Notes: generated by a model not told the origin, from the sequence alone. 43,992 nucleotides of DNA from CAYJGN01 sp964369635 (GCA_964369635.1 CAYJGN010000015.1:1-43992), one strand, 5' to 3'. Shown: positions 24,301 to 32,539, counted from the stretch's first letter. A program made the numbers and translations.

Positions 24301-27300
24301 CACTTGCGAACAGAAGCTCTGTTACCGATAAACCATTAAGGCTTGTTGTTTTATCATAATCTTTTGCCGCCTTAAATGACTTAACAGTTACAGGTAGTTT
24401 TTCTATCTCCCAAGCTTTTGTTACAGTCCCTTTGAAGTTTCCTGTACCGGTGATGCTTAGGGTATAATCGCCCGCATCTGTCCCTTTGTCGCTACCAGAA
24501 TTTATATTATAAGTAACATTATCAAAACCTGTAACGGTAACATCGAAATCTCTTGTCTGCTCAGTGGTATTATATACAAGGTCTGAGCCGAGCGTTATAG
24601 TTGTGTTTGCGCTTGTTAGCTCAAACGGGTTTATTTTGAAAGTATCGCTTGCAGTATATCTGTTATCAGCATCTTCCGCGGTAACTTCAACTATATACTC
24701 TTTTACGCCATCTATATTTGCAATAGTTGGTGCTCCTGGTAACTTTGTAGGTACTCCAACTGGACTCATAATATCACGCTCATAGTATGTGTATGTTTTG
24801 GTGAGTCCCGCAGGTATACCTGTGACTGTTACAAACATATTTGGGTCGTAAGCATTGCCGTCATAGGTTTTATCGCGTGCCGTTGCAGTTGCATCAACAG
24901 GATTTTTATCAATAACCTTAACATAGATGGTTTTAGTTGTTTCGAGGTATTCATCATTGCCACTATTATCAACGTTGACTGCGGCAAAATTCACATCTAC
25001 TTTAGCAACAGTTTCTCCAAAAACACCACCTGCTAAGATAGTTGATTTGTCAGCTGATACCGATAGTTCTAAACTGTCGGCATTGCTTATCGTAACGTTT
25101 TTAACTGCTCCTATTTCGCCCTCGAATAAATCGGTTATAGTGTGCTCTGAATTAATCTTTAATATATATGGGTTACTTTGACTATTTGTACTATCATTTG
25201 AAGAGTTTACTGTTATCGGTTGCTCGACAGCAGTAACTTCAGCAATAAATGATGATCCATTATAGATTATATTAAAATTATCAAAATAATCTGAGGTAAC
25301 GCTCGGAACAATTTTAAAGTCATTAATGTTACGAGCAGCTACATATTGGCTACTGAGTGTTCCTGAAACGGTATAATCAGTACCGAAAACAGGGTCAGTT
25401 CCTGGAAAAACATCTACACCGACACCGCTTACATCCCAATTTAAACCAATAATGCTAAAGCTAAGCCCCTCAAGGTCTGTTTTTCCATTATATGGCTTAG
25501 TACCTCTAAAGGTTGTAATAGCAACATCCGCTTTTTCAATAGTCCATGGGATATCGGTAAGGGTGCCTGTTACATTGCCTTTCGCTCCACCTTCTATCCC
25601 CATAAGATAATCGCCCGCATCTGTTTGTGATTCACGTGAAATATAATACTCACCCTCGTCTATAACAAAATCGTCAGTTTCTTCTGGTGTACCATTTGTA
25701 AATTTGAGAGTTATTCGTTGGCTTTGCGGATTTTTATTATATGTTAATGTTCCATCAGCTGCACCATTCTGGTCGGTATACAGTACCTCTGTATTGTCTT
25801 TAGTTATAACTAAAGGCTCTATCGACCAGTAAAGAGAAGCTTTTCCGGTAAAATTGTTTTCTCCAATTACTGTATACGAATAATTGCCGGCGACGGTTGC
25901 TCTTAAAATGCTTGTTAAAGACGTCGATTCATTGATCCCATTGAAATTAATTCTAGTGACTATATCATCATCTGCATTATTTGGTGTGTTATATAGGTCT
26001 ACATATACCTCTCCAACTGTTAACACTTGCTCTTTGCCATTGAAGGTTCTAAATCTGTCTTCATCTGAAATATTAAAGGTTATGTTTTCATCGGTTAGAG
26101 TGAATGGGTTTATTGTAAAGTTTTGAGAACCGCTATAGATATTCGTTTCGGTTTCGTGAGAAACTTCAACTATATATTTTCCGGCATCTTTCGGAGGCCC
26201 TGCCAGCGCATCGCCAGTCTTCGCTCCTGCATCATCTGCGGCATAGTATTTCGTGCTTTCCGTTAGGGCATCAACTATGGTTTGGTCTGTTATACCAGTA
26301 TCGTCATAGTCAAAATATCCAATATCCTCTAAATCTATATTTGAATTATTGAATGTCAATTTATCAGCTGCATCACCACTTAGTTTAAAGGGGATAGTTA
26401 CTGGATCCTTTGGTACAACATCCACATAAACAGAAATATCAGTTTCTCTGTATTCATCTGTGTCATCGGAATTTCCATCCATTGCAAGACTTTTGATAAC
26501 AACTTCTATCGGTGCGCTATTTTCAGATATCGCAGTTATAAGCCTTTTTGTATTATCAATACCCAAATTTGAACTTGCTGAGCTTATTACAGCAGTGTCC
26601 CCTTTAAATTCGCCAAGTACTGCATCTGTAAACTCAGCGAATGAAATGGTATTGCCAAGACGAATTTGGTATGGGTTATCTATTGTATATTCTGTTTCAA
26701 GAGGTTGGTCGGCGGTTGTGAGGGTTATTGTACCCCCACCTGCTGAACCGGTACCGAAATCATCTGCTAAAACATATTTATATGCATCGTCGCCAAGTAA
26801 TTTAACAAACTCAGTTTTAAAGGTTGAAACCACACCAAGACCTACATATGTTTCTTCAAAAACAAGAGGTATCTCGAATAGGTCTGTAGGTTCAGTCGCT
26901 GTGCTGTCGGTATAATTTTGGAAGTAAACTTCATCATCTCTAACCTGCTCTTCAGGTATCATCAAGGTATTGCTGCCCGCGGTTGTTAGTGCTGCAAGCT
27001 TTGTTGCATCGGGTGCAACTGAATATTTATTTGTATAGCTATAAGGCAAGGTTATATCTGTTACAAAAAATCTTCTTGGGTCAAATTTTTCAACAGTTTT
27101 TCGGCTTATATTAAAGCTTAGAGTTAGCTCTTGATTTGTGCCATCTATGGTATATTTAACTGATGGTACATAGGTATCGCCATTATATCCAGTTATATTA
27201 ATAGTCCTTAAATTCGTATACTCTATATTATCTGCATTATCAATATAATAACTAAAATCCTTTACATCATAGTTAATAGTCACTGCTGAAAAATTTGTTG

Positions 27301-28267
27301 TTTCATTAAATCCTGAGCCGTCGTCAGTTCCAACTGTAACAGATATCATATCACCGTAGGTCACATTAACGGTATCGCCATCTTCATATGTAACAGCATT
27401 AGCATTATCACCGTTTATAGCTACCCGAACTACAGGGATAGTAGGCATGGTATGCCCACCTGGGATTATCGATAGACCGGTACCCGGAGCGGACATGCTA
27501 AAATGATTCGAACCTACATTTCCATCTATAAGGTTATGATAATATCTATTACCATCTATTTCTTCATTAGCTATAAAGTCCCCACCGCTTATTGCTGAAA
27601 CATCATAGTAAACAGAATATCTCGCAGGACCATTTTCACTTGCAGCACCTAACATACTGTTGATAGCTGTAATATCTGCTGTAGCATTTGCAAATCTAAT
27701 TGAATCACTATCAAGAGTATAGGCATCATCTACCAGAAATTTCAGTGTATAAACATTCTGCCAATCGGTTGTCGCTTGGTCACTATGGTAACCAGCTCCT
27801 GGTGATAAATTAACAACTAACGAAGCACTACTTCCTGAACCGTAAATTGCAACATCATCAGCAGTGTATGAGACGTTATTGGCGCTTTTTATATCAACAT
27901 TTACTAAATTATCAATTTCAGGGTCATAAATTGATGTTGTACTCCTCCGAACAGTTTCAGAGGGCGTTACTGTGCTTGCAGAACCATCTTTATTATAAAG
28001 GGTAAGTCCTGAAGTGTCGTATGTAATCATTGAGCCAAACGAAGTAATTCCATTAACACCTTCCGGTAGCTTTATCTGCATTGATACTGTTAGAATATTG
28101 GTTGTATCATCAAAATCAGATGCATCCGCATAAAGGCGCACTCCTGCCTCTTCGCCTGCTGACGTCGCCGCTAATACAGGCAAACTCTGCGACAGACCCG
28201 ACGGTATAATACCGACAAGCACCGCAAATGCCAAGACCGCTGCAAAAACTCTCTTTACTGCTTTCAT
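21368..28267 (-). CDS. Giant cell-surface repeat protein with YDG/MBG-type and Ig-like modules
   Basis: About 2,299 residues, by far the largest gene here. The ATG at 28267 lies 5 bases after GGAGG. A signal peptide (1 to about 35, ending VLAATS) leads into a cohesin-like beta domain (about 38-215). A long array of YDG and MBG-type modules follows, recognisable by KTYDGN, KEYDGNT, KYFDGTT, KDYDKTT and YNGKTD with recurring DAGDY and W(S/E/T)IE words. Nearer the end are an Ig-like stretch, an InlB/Flg-type repeat (ITASAGEGGTISPSG, about 2050), an Asp/Ser/Gly-rich linker (about 2120-2172), a CBM_X2-like domain (about 2175-2256) and a single membrane helix with a KKNAPAN tail. No LPxTG is present, so anchoring is by the helix. 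A role in adhesion or scaffolding is inferred. Confidence 0.88.
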   Translation of the reverse strand: MKAVKRVFAAVLAFAVLVGIIPSGLSQSLPVLAATSAGEEAGVRLYADASDFDDTTNILTVSMQIKLPEGVNGITSFGSMITYDTSGLTLYNKDGSASTVTPSETVRRSTTSIYDPEIDNLVNVDIKSANNVSYTADDVAIYGSGSSASLVVNLSPGAGYHSDQATTDWQNVYTLKFLVDDAYTLDSDSIRFANATADITAINSMLGAASENGPARYSVYYDVSAISGGDFIANEEIDGNRYYHNLIDGNVGSNHFSMSAPGTGLSIIPGGHTMPTIPVVRVAINGDNANAVTYEDGDTVNVTYGDMISVTVGTDDGSGFNETTNFSAVTINYDVKDFSYYIDNADNIEYTNLRTINITGYNGDTYVPSVKYTIDGTNQELTLSFNISRKTVEKFDPRRFFVTDITLPYSYTNKYSVAPDATKLAALTTAGSNTLMIPEEQVRDDEVYFQNYTDSTATEPTDLFEIPLVFEETYVGLGVVSTFKTEFVKLLGDDAYKYVLADDFGTGSAGGGTITLTTADQPLETEYTIDNPYQIRLGNTISFAEFTDAVLGEFKGDTAVISSASSNLGIDNTKRLITAISENSAPIEVVIKSLAMDGNSDDTDEYRETDISVYVDVVPKDPVTIPFKLSGDAADKLTFNNSNIDLEDIGYFDYDDTGITDQTIVDALTESTKYYAADDAGAKTGDALAGPPKDAGKYIVEVSHETETNIYSGSQNFTINPFTLTDENITFNISDEDRFRTFNGKEQVLTVGEVYVDLYNTPNNADDDIVTRINFNGINESTSLTSILRATVAGNYSYTVIGENNFTGKASLYWSIEPLVITKDNTEVLYTDQNGAADGTLTYNKNPQSQRITLKFTNGTPEETDDFVIDEGEYYISRESQTDAGDYLMGIEGGAKGNVTGTLTDIPWTIEKADVAITTFRGTKPYNGKTDLEGLSFSIIGLNWDVSGVGVDVFPGTDPVFGTDYTVSGTLSSQYVAARNINDFKIVPSVTSDYFDNFNIIYNGSSFIAEVTAVEQPITVNSSNDSTNSQSNPYILKINSEHTITDLFEGEIGAVKNVTISNADSLELSVSADKSTILAGGVFGETVAKVDVNFAAVNVDNSGNDEYLETTKTIYVKVIDKNPVDATATARDKTYDGNAYDPNMFVTVTGIPAGLTKTYTYYERDIMSPVGVPTKLPGAPTIANIDGVKEYIVEVTAEDADNRYTASDTFKINPFELTSANTTITLGSDLVYNTTEQTRDFDVTVTGFDNVTYNINSGSDKGTDAGDYTLSITGTGNFKGTVTKAWEIEKLPVTVKSFKAAKDYDKTTSLNGLSVTELLFASDIPDDHSYILTTNYTISGTLTSANGGTGIGISNFSITPVANTELANYDISISETAGTVDVTIDKIALPDGYSITSDTVDIIYNRAITDMPFSIDLEFPADSGTIKYDPLNVSILGDTVGFRGVDIATKTSNNMIEVTYDGTQTSSGGSMKYIIPFETQNYIIPNNYELIINFVEKYSTDVEVTGKTEVTYGDADFTLGKSAKIPGEGVGVWSFESSDTDVLEVDSTTGKVTIVGAGSATITASYESDTHKGSDTINITVAKKTISFSGVTVHDKEYDGNTTATYDESGLTVTGLVTSLDSLGIDGLRFIVEEATFDNKNAGTNKTVTVIYNLTATVDVSSIEVRRKISDYFSDYIFIPTTTHKATIEKKGLTATEGTGVIFSKYFDGTTDISSGSYANAVTFDGVVTGESIDFSQYTKVGFKYDNADAGTDKTVTGSIKLTKTAITDNYYLINSDLTYLNQEIIAIDSSFGLPPVIYVTDGTLLSEVTFDTTFIGVDGATESGTLSFTRSGTPITDYTFTGAVGTSTFIDYTFTPNNSNYLEKIGNILFPITDKTPIFVTVEDVEITYGDTFDWGNDLKITAKTADGTDVTGSYREGDGSYPNFAGAGVVGIIFTPDESETYAEATAIVRYVINKAKITGTPTFTKVSEAGKTLTDITVDLSGIAPSGAVFKWENPDETIIEQGVSYNYEINIFYVGAAHPDFNYETLTGSVVLWENSAVTPPPVNQFTITASAGEGGTISPSGSVSVLTGATPTFTITPNAGYEIEGVIIDESVTLNVSSYTFAAIDASHSIRATFRLATTDNTDDDDDSSSQGTGNEGDEDDGTDGTDGDGTGDEGDSEDDSSSSSSGTAADNATDVSVTLPSTDKEITSVTVGSETLTENDYTIEGGNLIISEEFIKNLSVGEHTVTVNYEDESYTATIEISDSSAPISSGNFIPAEPEDEGGSMLPIVLVVVGLAVAGGVVFFIIRKKNAPAN

Positions 28268-28406
28268 CGTATCCTCCAAAAATGTTTTTTTATATTCGCT
28301 CTGTTTGACTTTGAATATTTATATAAACTCTGTTTTAAATCGCACTTGGATAACTTATAATAAGTAATTGGTAATCATTATCTTTTTTCACGATACATAT
28401 ACAATA

Positions 28407-28435
28407 AATATATCAAAAACCGACCTCTTTGTCAA
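28407..28435 (-). promoter_or_regulatory. Promoter of the giant surface-protein gene, embedded in a terminator hairpin
   Basis: On minus, a perfect TTGACA (28435-28430) is spaced by 17 bases from TATATT (28412-28407). The -35 box is in the loop of the terminator hairpin at 28418-28449, whose 3' arm and T-run form the spacer. The leader to the ATG is about 130 bases and includes an ACTTA/TAAGT hairpin. Confidence 0.8.
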
Positions 28436-28449
28436 TAAAAAGGTCGGCC
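28418..28449 (-). terminator. Terminator hairpin overlapping the giant gene's promoter
   Basis: In minus RNA, CCGACCUUUUU pairs with AAAGAGGUCGG (one U-G wobble that exists only in this direction), followed by UUUUUGA. It is placed to end the candidate non-coding RNA that starts near 28680. Confidence 0.75.
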
Positions 28450-28680
28450 GTTTTTGATTAAATTTACAGAAGTTATCATAAATAAACCGAAATTAATATT
28501 TATTAGTTATATTCGGCGGTTGTTCTGCAACTGCGAGCCTCAAATTAACAAAATAAAACGTTTATGTTAGATTTATATTATACCTTACCTTCGCCACCCG
28601 TGTAACATTCGGGCAAACAGCTAATTTGCATTAATTTTCTGCTAAATCTAATGAATATAACCTCTACCCCCCACTTCACC
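28418..28680 (-). ncRNA. Candidate structured non-coding RNA of about 260 nt
   Basis: The 535-base gap between the giant gene and the dockerin gene holds no ORF but several nested helices. P1 pairs 28653-28661 with 28506-28514 (9 perfect pairs across about 140 nt). P2 pairs 28643-28651 with 28567-28575 (9 perfect pairs), one base inside P1 on the 5' side. Smaller hairpins lie at 28613-28629 (GCAAA/TTTGC), 28597-28613 (CCCG/CGGG) and 28516-28534 (around GTTG/CAAC). The minus strand begins with a purine-rich GGTGAAGTGGGGGGTAGAGG block. A weak -10 (TATGAA, 28693-28688) would place the start at 28680, and a terminator closes it. Wobble pairs give mixed signals on strand. I cannot name the family; its size and clostridial host make the raiA RNA one candidate to test. 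Confidence 0.55.
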
Positions 28681-28733
28681 TTAGTTATTCATAAACGCAG
28701 CTTACCCATTGCGAAAATGCTGCAAAACTCACA

Positions 28734-28763
28734 AAAAATAGGCAGGCATAGTATGCGTGCCTA
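28734..28763 (-). terminator. Terminator of the dockerin-protein gene
   Basis: On minus, AGGCACGCATA faces TATGCCTGCCT with one mismatch and runs into ATTTTTTG. It lies 40 bases beyond the stop at 28803. Confidence 0.8.
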
Positions 28764-28802
28764 TGAAAATTTTTAATTGTATGGTAGCGAGATATTAACT
28801 AC

Positions 28803-29906
28803 CTACTGCACAATAGTTATAATTGAATCAGCTGCGCTCTTATTATAGTTTCGTGAGTTTCTGATAATGCTAAGGTCGTTGAAATTAACAATTCCGTTGC
28901 TATCAATATCAGCATTCGGGTCCACGCCCTCGCTAGCTACTGATTTATTATAGTTTTTTGAATTTCTGACCTCTGCAAGGTCGTAGAAGTTTATTATGCT
29001 ATTTCCATCGACATCCCCTTCAATCATCATAAAGCTCTCATACCCACTGCCCTCTTCTGTGAAATCAACATTGCCATTCGAGACGACAACGTCCTTTATC
29101 AAAAGCGGTAGAGCGCCCACTTTTTCGATTAAAATATCATACGTTCCGTTTGCGACATCTGTGAAGGTGAATTCTCTCATTCCTCCTGTGAGGGTTTTTG
29201 CTTCAATAGCTGTTCCTGTTGTGGCGTTTTGCAGAGTTACTTCGATATCGCGAGTATTATCACTTGTTGAAATAGCGCCGACGATATTATACCCAATTTC
29301 CGCAGAAACCGTTACAGGGGTTGTCACCACTGCTATTTCATCTAAACTATACTGAACGCTACTGCTCTTACCCACAATAAGTTCATCGACGGTTTTATCG
29401 ACCGATAGGGTGAATGCTCCCTCGCTGCCAGCGGGGAGCGTTGCAACTATAGTCATAATTTCTATCTCTTCAGTTTGCACTCTGACTGGGTAGCCGATAT
29501 CGTTCGGCGCTATCGTTCCTGCCGCAAAAATACCTGAATTTATCGGACTATAGCTGATTTCTTGGTATATTCCAGTAGAAGCTGAGCCGTTATATCTATT
29601 TTCAGGGTTCAGATAATATCCATCTGACGCATCTTCAATAGTCGATAGAGTTAATCCATCTGACGGAACAAGGTTTAGCTGAAACAGACCAATATAACTA
29701 TCCTGCGGCGGTTTTATTGATATAGTATATTTAATTTTAACATCTTCGCTCGTACCGATAGGATATTCGGTATACTCAGGTGTTATCGTTATAACAACCT
29801 TTTCGGGGTCGTCAATATCTGACGCTGAAAAAACCATTCCCGCTCCCGTTACAAATATTATCAAAGCTATTAATATAACGCGCAAATTGACTTTAAGATT
29901 TCTCAC
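28803..29906 (-). CDS. Secreted protein with cohesin-like, carboxypeptidase-regulatory-like and dockerin type I domains
   Basis: About 367 residues from a GTG start at 29906 (GAGG 9 bases upstream; the longer frame has no ribosome binding site). A signal peptide or anchor (LRVILIALIIFVTGAGMVFSA) is followed by a beta-sandwich resembling a cohesin domain. A CnaB or carboxypeptidase-regulatory type module comes next (GAISTSDNTRDIEVTLQN to VVVSNGNVDF). A dockerin type I pair closes the protein: GDVDGNSIINFYDLAEVRN (about 297) and DIDSNGIVNFNDLSIIRN, each with the calcium ligand pattern DxDxNxxxxxxD. Dockerins dock onto cohesins of cell-surface scaffolds. The neighbouring giant protein with a cohesin-like N-terminus is the natural candidate, which is inference. 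Confidence 0.88.
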   Translation of the reverse strand: MRNLKVNLRVILIALIIFVTGAGMVFSASDIDDPEKVVITITPEYTEYPIGTSEDVKIKYTISIKPPQDSYIGLFQLNLVPSDGLTLSTIEDASDGYYLNPENRYNGSASTGIYQEISYSPINSGIFAAGTIAPNDIGYPVRVQTEEIEIMTIVATLPAGSEGAFTLSVDKTVDELIVGKSSSVQYSLDEIAVVTTPVTVSAEIGYNIVGAISTSDNTRDIEVTLQNATTGTAIEAKTLTGGMREFTFTDVANGTYDILIEKVGALPLLIKDVVVSNGNVDFTEEGSGYESFMMIEGDVDGNSIINFYDLAEVRNSKNYNKSVASEGVDPNADIDSNGIVNFNDLSIIRNSRNYNKSAADSIITIVQ

Positions 29907-29943
29907 TGCATTATTCCTCTTTTTTTCGACATTTTTCGATAAT

Positions 29944-29972
29944 ATAATAACAGATAACCATTGCGGTTGCAA
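29944..29972 (-). promoter_or_regulatory. Promoter of the dockerin-protein gene, built on a hairpin
   Basis: On minus, TTGCAA (29972-29967) is spaced by 17 bases from TATTAT (29949-29944), with an extended TG before the -10. The -35 box occupies the apex of the 29951-29982 hairpin. The leader is about 30 bases. Confidence 0.6.
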
Positions 29973-29982
29973 TAGTTATCTG
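29951..29982 (-). terminator. Hairpin after the MATE gene, possible terminator
   Basis: Minus RNA CAGAUAACUAUUGC pairs with GCAAUGGUUAUCUG around the loop AACC, a 14-pair stem with one U-G wobble that exists only on minus. It begins 16 bases after the MATE stop. The following tract is UUAUUAUAUU and not a clean U-run, so termination may be partial. Confidence 0.55.
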
Positions 29983-29997
29983 CATAATAATACTATA

Positions 29998-31344
29998 CTA
30001 ATCTCGAGTAATATTTTCTATCCAGTTGCCTTTTCGAATCTTTATAACTGAGGATATTCCCATAAATGCTATTGCACTTCGAGCGATAGCAACTATAACC
30101 ACAGGCGACCAGTTAAAAACAAACGCCGCAAGTGCCGCAAATGGAACACCATAGCACCAGTTTGGAATAAACACCGCCCAGAAGGTGAATTTTGCAGCAC
30201 CGCCGCCCCTTAAAATACCTACTATCGTTATAAACTCAAGCGAGTAGAATATGGCGTCGAATGCATAAACTGTCATCAGTTGTCGAACTATTACTTTCGT
30301 GCTTTCCTCTATGTTGTAAAAATCTGGAACAAAGAAACTTGCACAAATATTTAATAAGAGTGCGACAAATCCCAAAGACACTGTAAGCTTTATGAAAAAT
30401 TTAGAAAGCTTTTGCACATAGTCATTCTCGCCTCTGCCTGTATGCCTTCCAATTATGACCGTAGCAGCATTACAAACGCCCGAAAATAGGGTGCTTGCAA
30501 TTTGAGACACAACAAGCGCTATACCGTTTGCCGCTGTTGCAAATGTTGAAACGTTTCCAAGAATTGATGCTTGCACTGTCACCGAAAATCCCATCGATAT
30601 ATCGCATCCAACTATTGGCAGAGTATATTTAAACCAGTCTTTGTAAAGTTGTTTGTCAAATAGCTTTAAATCGGGTAATCTGAATTTTGCAATCCTCTCA
30701 TATTTATGCATATGAATAAGCACTATAAAGAGCTCAACTACTCGTGCAGCAAGTGTTCCAACTGCCGCTCCTGCGACTCCCATTTCAGGAAGGCCAAATT
30801 TTCCGAATATCAATAGATAGTTTAAAACTATATTAACGGTATATGATATCCCGTTTACAGTGAGGATAATATGGGCTTGACCAAGCGCTCTACAGTAGCT
30901 AAGATAACAAAAACTAACAGCATAAAGCGGATATGATAGTGCGATTATCGAAAGATACTCTGCACCGTGCGCTATAACTCCACTGTCGTTTGTGAAAATA
31001 TCCATATAGTTCCCTGGGAACAAAACAACAGATATGCTATATAAAACAGCTATAACCGCTATTGTTTTCCAAGCCATTGCCATTATGGTTTTTATAGGTT
31101 TTATCTGATTTTTTCCATAATATTGCGATATAAGAACTGCCGCTCCTGCCGAAACTCCGTTTGAAATCATCGAAAACATCCAAAACATCTGATTGCCAAG
31201 GTTTGCGCTCGTCATCTCCGTCTCTCCGAGCTGACCGAGCATAATACCATCTATCGCTTGAACTCCATATGTCAAAAGCATCTGTAGTGACATTGGAATA
31301 GCTATCGAAAGTATCGTTTTATGTAGCGCTTTATCTCGTAACAT
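29998..31344 (-). CDS. MATE family multidrug/Na+ efflux transporter
   Basis: A 448-residue protein with 12 predicted membrane helices in two similar halves. It carries MATE-type sequences near the start (IAIPMSLQMLLTYGVQAIDGIMLGQLGETEMTS is the opening region) and a second-half NAATVIIGRHTGRGE. MATE proteins expel drugs or metabolites in exchange for Na+ or H+; the substrate here is unknown. Its ATG has GGGGGA 5 bases upstream. An AT-rich TTGTAT/TATTTA pair near 31420-31440 on minus may be its promoter. Confidence 0.93.
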   Translation of the reverse strand: MLRDKALHKTILSIAIPMSLQMLLTYGVQAIDGIMLGQLGETEMTSANLGNQMFWMFSMISNGVSAGAAVLISQYYGKNQIKPIKTIMAMAWKTIAVIAVLYSISVVLFPGNYMDIFTNDSGVIAHGAEYLSIIALSYPLYAVSFCYLSYCRALGQAHIILTVNGISYTVNIVLNYLLIFGKFGLPEMGVAGAAVGTLAARVVELFIVLIHMHKYERIAKFRLPDLKLFDKQLYKDWFKYTLPIVGCDISMGFSVTVQASILGNVSTFATAANGIALVVSQIASTLFSGVCNAATVIIGRHTGRGENDYVQKLSKFFIKLTVSLGFVALLLNICASFFVPDFYNIEESTKVIVRQLMTVYAFDAIFYSLEFITIVGILRGGGAAKFTFWAVFIPNWCYGVPFAALAAFVFNWSPVVIVAIARSAIAFMGISSVIKIRKGNWIENITRD

Positions 31345-31478
31345 CTAAATCCCCCAAAAAATCATATCCTTACTATATTGCCATAAGCAAGCGATAATTA
31401 CAACTGTTTTTTATTATTTGCTCTTAAATATCAAAATTTAAGTACTATATACAAAATAATAATTCCAGTCCTACTCTT

Positions 31479-32420
31479 TTAGCTACTAACTTCACTCTCA
31501 ACAGTCATATCAGAATGCATCTCTGTTGATATGTCTCTTGAGATCTGCTTTTTCTTATCCTTAAATGATACTCCAATTAGGATAAGAGCAGCCCCGAGAA
31601 CTGTAAAAACGGTTATAGCTTCACCGAGCAGAAAATATGAGCTTATAGTTGTTATGATAGGGCTTAGAAATAGAAATTTACTTGTCGTTTCGGTTCCGAG
31701 TTTTTTCGTGAGCATTGTCCATATGAAATAACAAAACGAAGAGGATACAGCGCCAAGTATTAGCAGATTTATAAAGACCGAAGGTTTTGCAAGCGCCGCA
31801 ATATCAAAAGAGAGGATGCCATCGAAAATAGTGAAAGGTATTATGCTTATTATCGAATAGAAAAAAATCTTTCTTGTGCAGTATAGCGCGCCGTTGGCAA
31901 GTCTTATCTTGCCTAAAATTATACAGTAAAAGCTCCAACAAAGAACTGATAATAATGCAAGCATATCACCGAGAGGATTAAAAGATAATCCCTCGCCCCC
32001 TGCAACAACAATACAGATTATCCCAGCAAGACAGAAGATAATACCTGTAATTTTTTTCTTTGTCAGCTTTGCGTTTTTTGAAATAAAGCTGTATGCGATA
32101 GTTGTTATAACCGGCGCTGTTGAGATGATGAAAGCAACGTTTGTAGCTTTTGTGTGAAGCAGAGCATTGTTTTCAAAGAGAAAATAAAGGGCACTGCCAA
32201 AAAATGCTGCTAAAAAATGATATAGCTCATCTTTAAAAGAAACAGCCTTATGAAACTTCGGGTATGCAATAAGAAGCACCGAGTAGGCAATAATAAACCT
32301 AAAGAGCATAATATAGGTGGGTTTTAGATGGATAAGGACCGTTTTGGTCATAATTGTTGTATTACCCCATATCAAAATAACAACTAATGCTAACAATTTT
32401 AAATAAACATCTTTTTTCAT
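31479..32420 (-). CDS. DMT superfamily transporter with two EamA domains
   Basis: A 313-residue protein with ten hydrophobic helices arranged as two EamA repeats (about 6-140 and 150-285) and a polar C-terminal tail. The first repeat opens with LLALVVILIWGNTTIMTK, which carries the WG motif usual in the family. Members export amino acids or other metabolites; the substrate cannot be read from sequence. It shares its promoter region with the divergent femAB genes. Confidence 0.92.
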   Translation of the reverse strand: MKKDVYLKLLALVVILIWGNTTIMTKTVLIHLKPTYIMLFRFIIAYSVLLIAYPKFHKAVSFKDELYHFLAAFFGSALYFLFENNALLHTKATNVAFIISTAPVITTIAYSFISKNAKLTKKKITGIIFCLAGIICIVVAGGEGLSFNPLGDMLALLSVLCWSFYCIILGKIRLANGALYCTRKIFFYSIISIIPFTIFDGILSFDIAALAKPSVFINLLILGAVSSSFCYFIWTMLTKKLGTETTSKFLFLSPIITTISSYFLLGEAITVFTVLGAALILIGVSFKDKKKQISRDISTEMHSDMTVESEVSS

Positions 32421-32458
32421 ATTAATATAACCCCAAAAATCCGATATATTACAACATC

Positions 32459-32508
32459 ATTTTACAATTTATTTTTTGCTTTGTAAATAGTTTAATTTAT
32501 GATATAAT
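32459..32508. promoter_or_regulatory. Overlapping divergent promoters sharing one -35 site
   Basis: On plus, TTGTAA (32481-32486), 16 bases, extended -10 TGATATAAT (32500-32508) drives the femAB genes. On minus, TTTACA (32487-32482), 17 bases, TAAAAT (32464-32459) drives the DMT transporter. The two -35 boxes lie on the same six bases, so only one polymerase should bind at a time. Confidence 0.7.
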
Positions 32509-32539
32509 ATGTTATTATTTAAGAGTTTTCGGAGGGTTC

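Noticed and set aside
21660..26915. Several open frames of 60-150 residues opposite the giant gene
   Set aside because: They have no ribosome binding sites, mirror the Ser/Thr/Val-rich coding strand and match no family.
28500..28700. Cobalamin or c-di-GMP riboswitch in the gap before the giant gene
   Set aside because: The core motifs of those classes were not found, and the region is separated from the giant gene by a terminator and a strong promoter.
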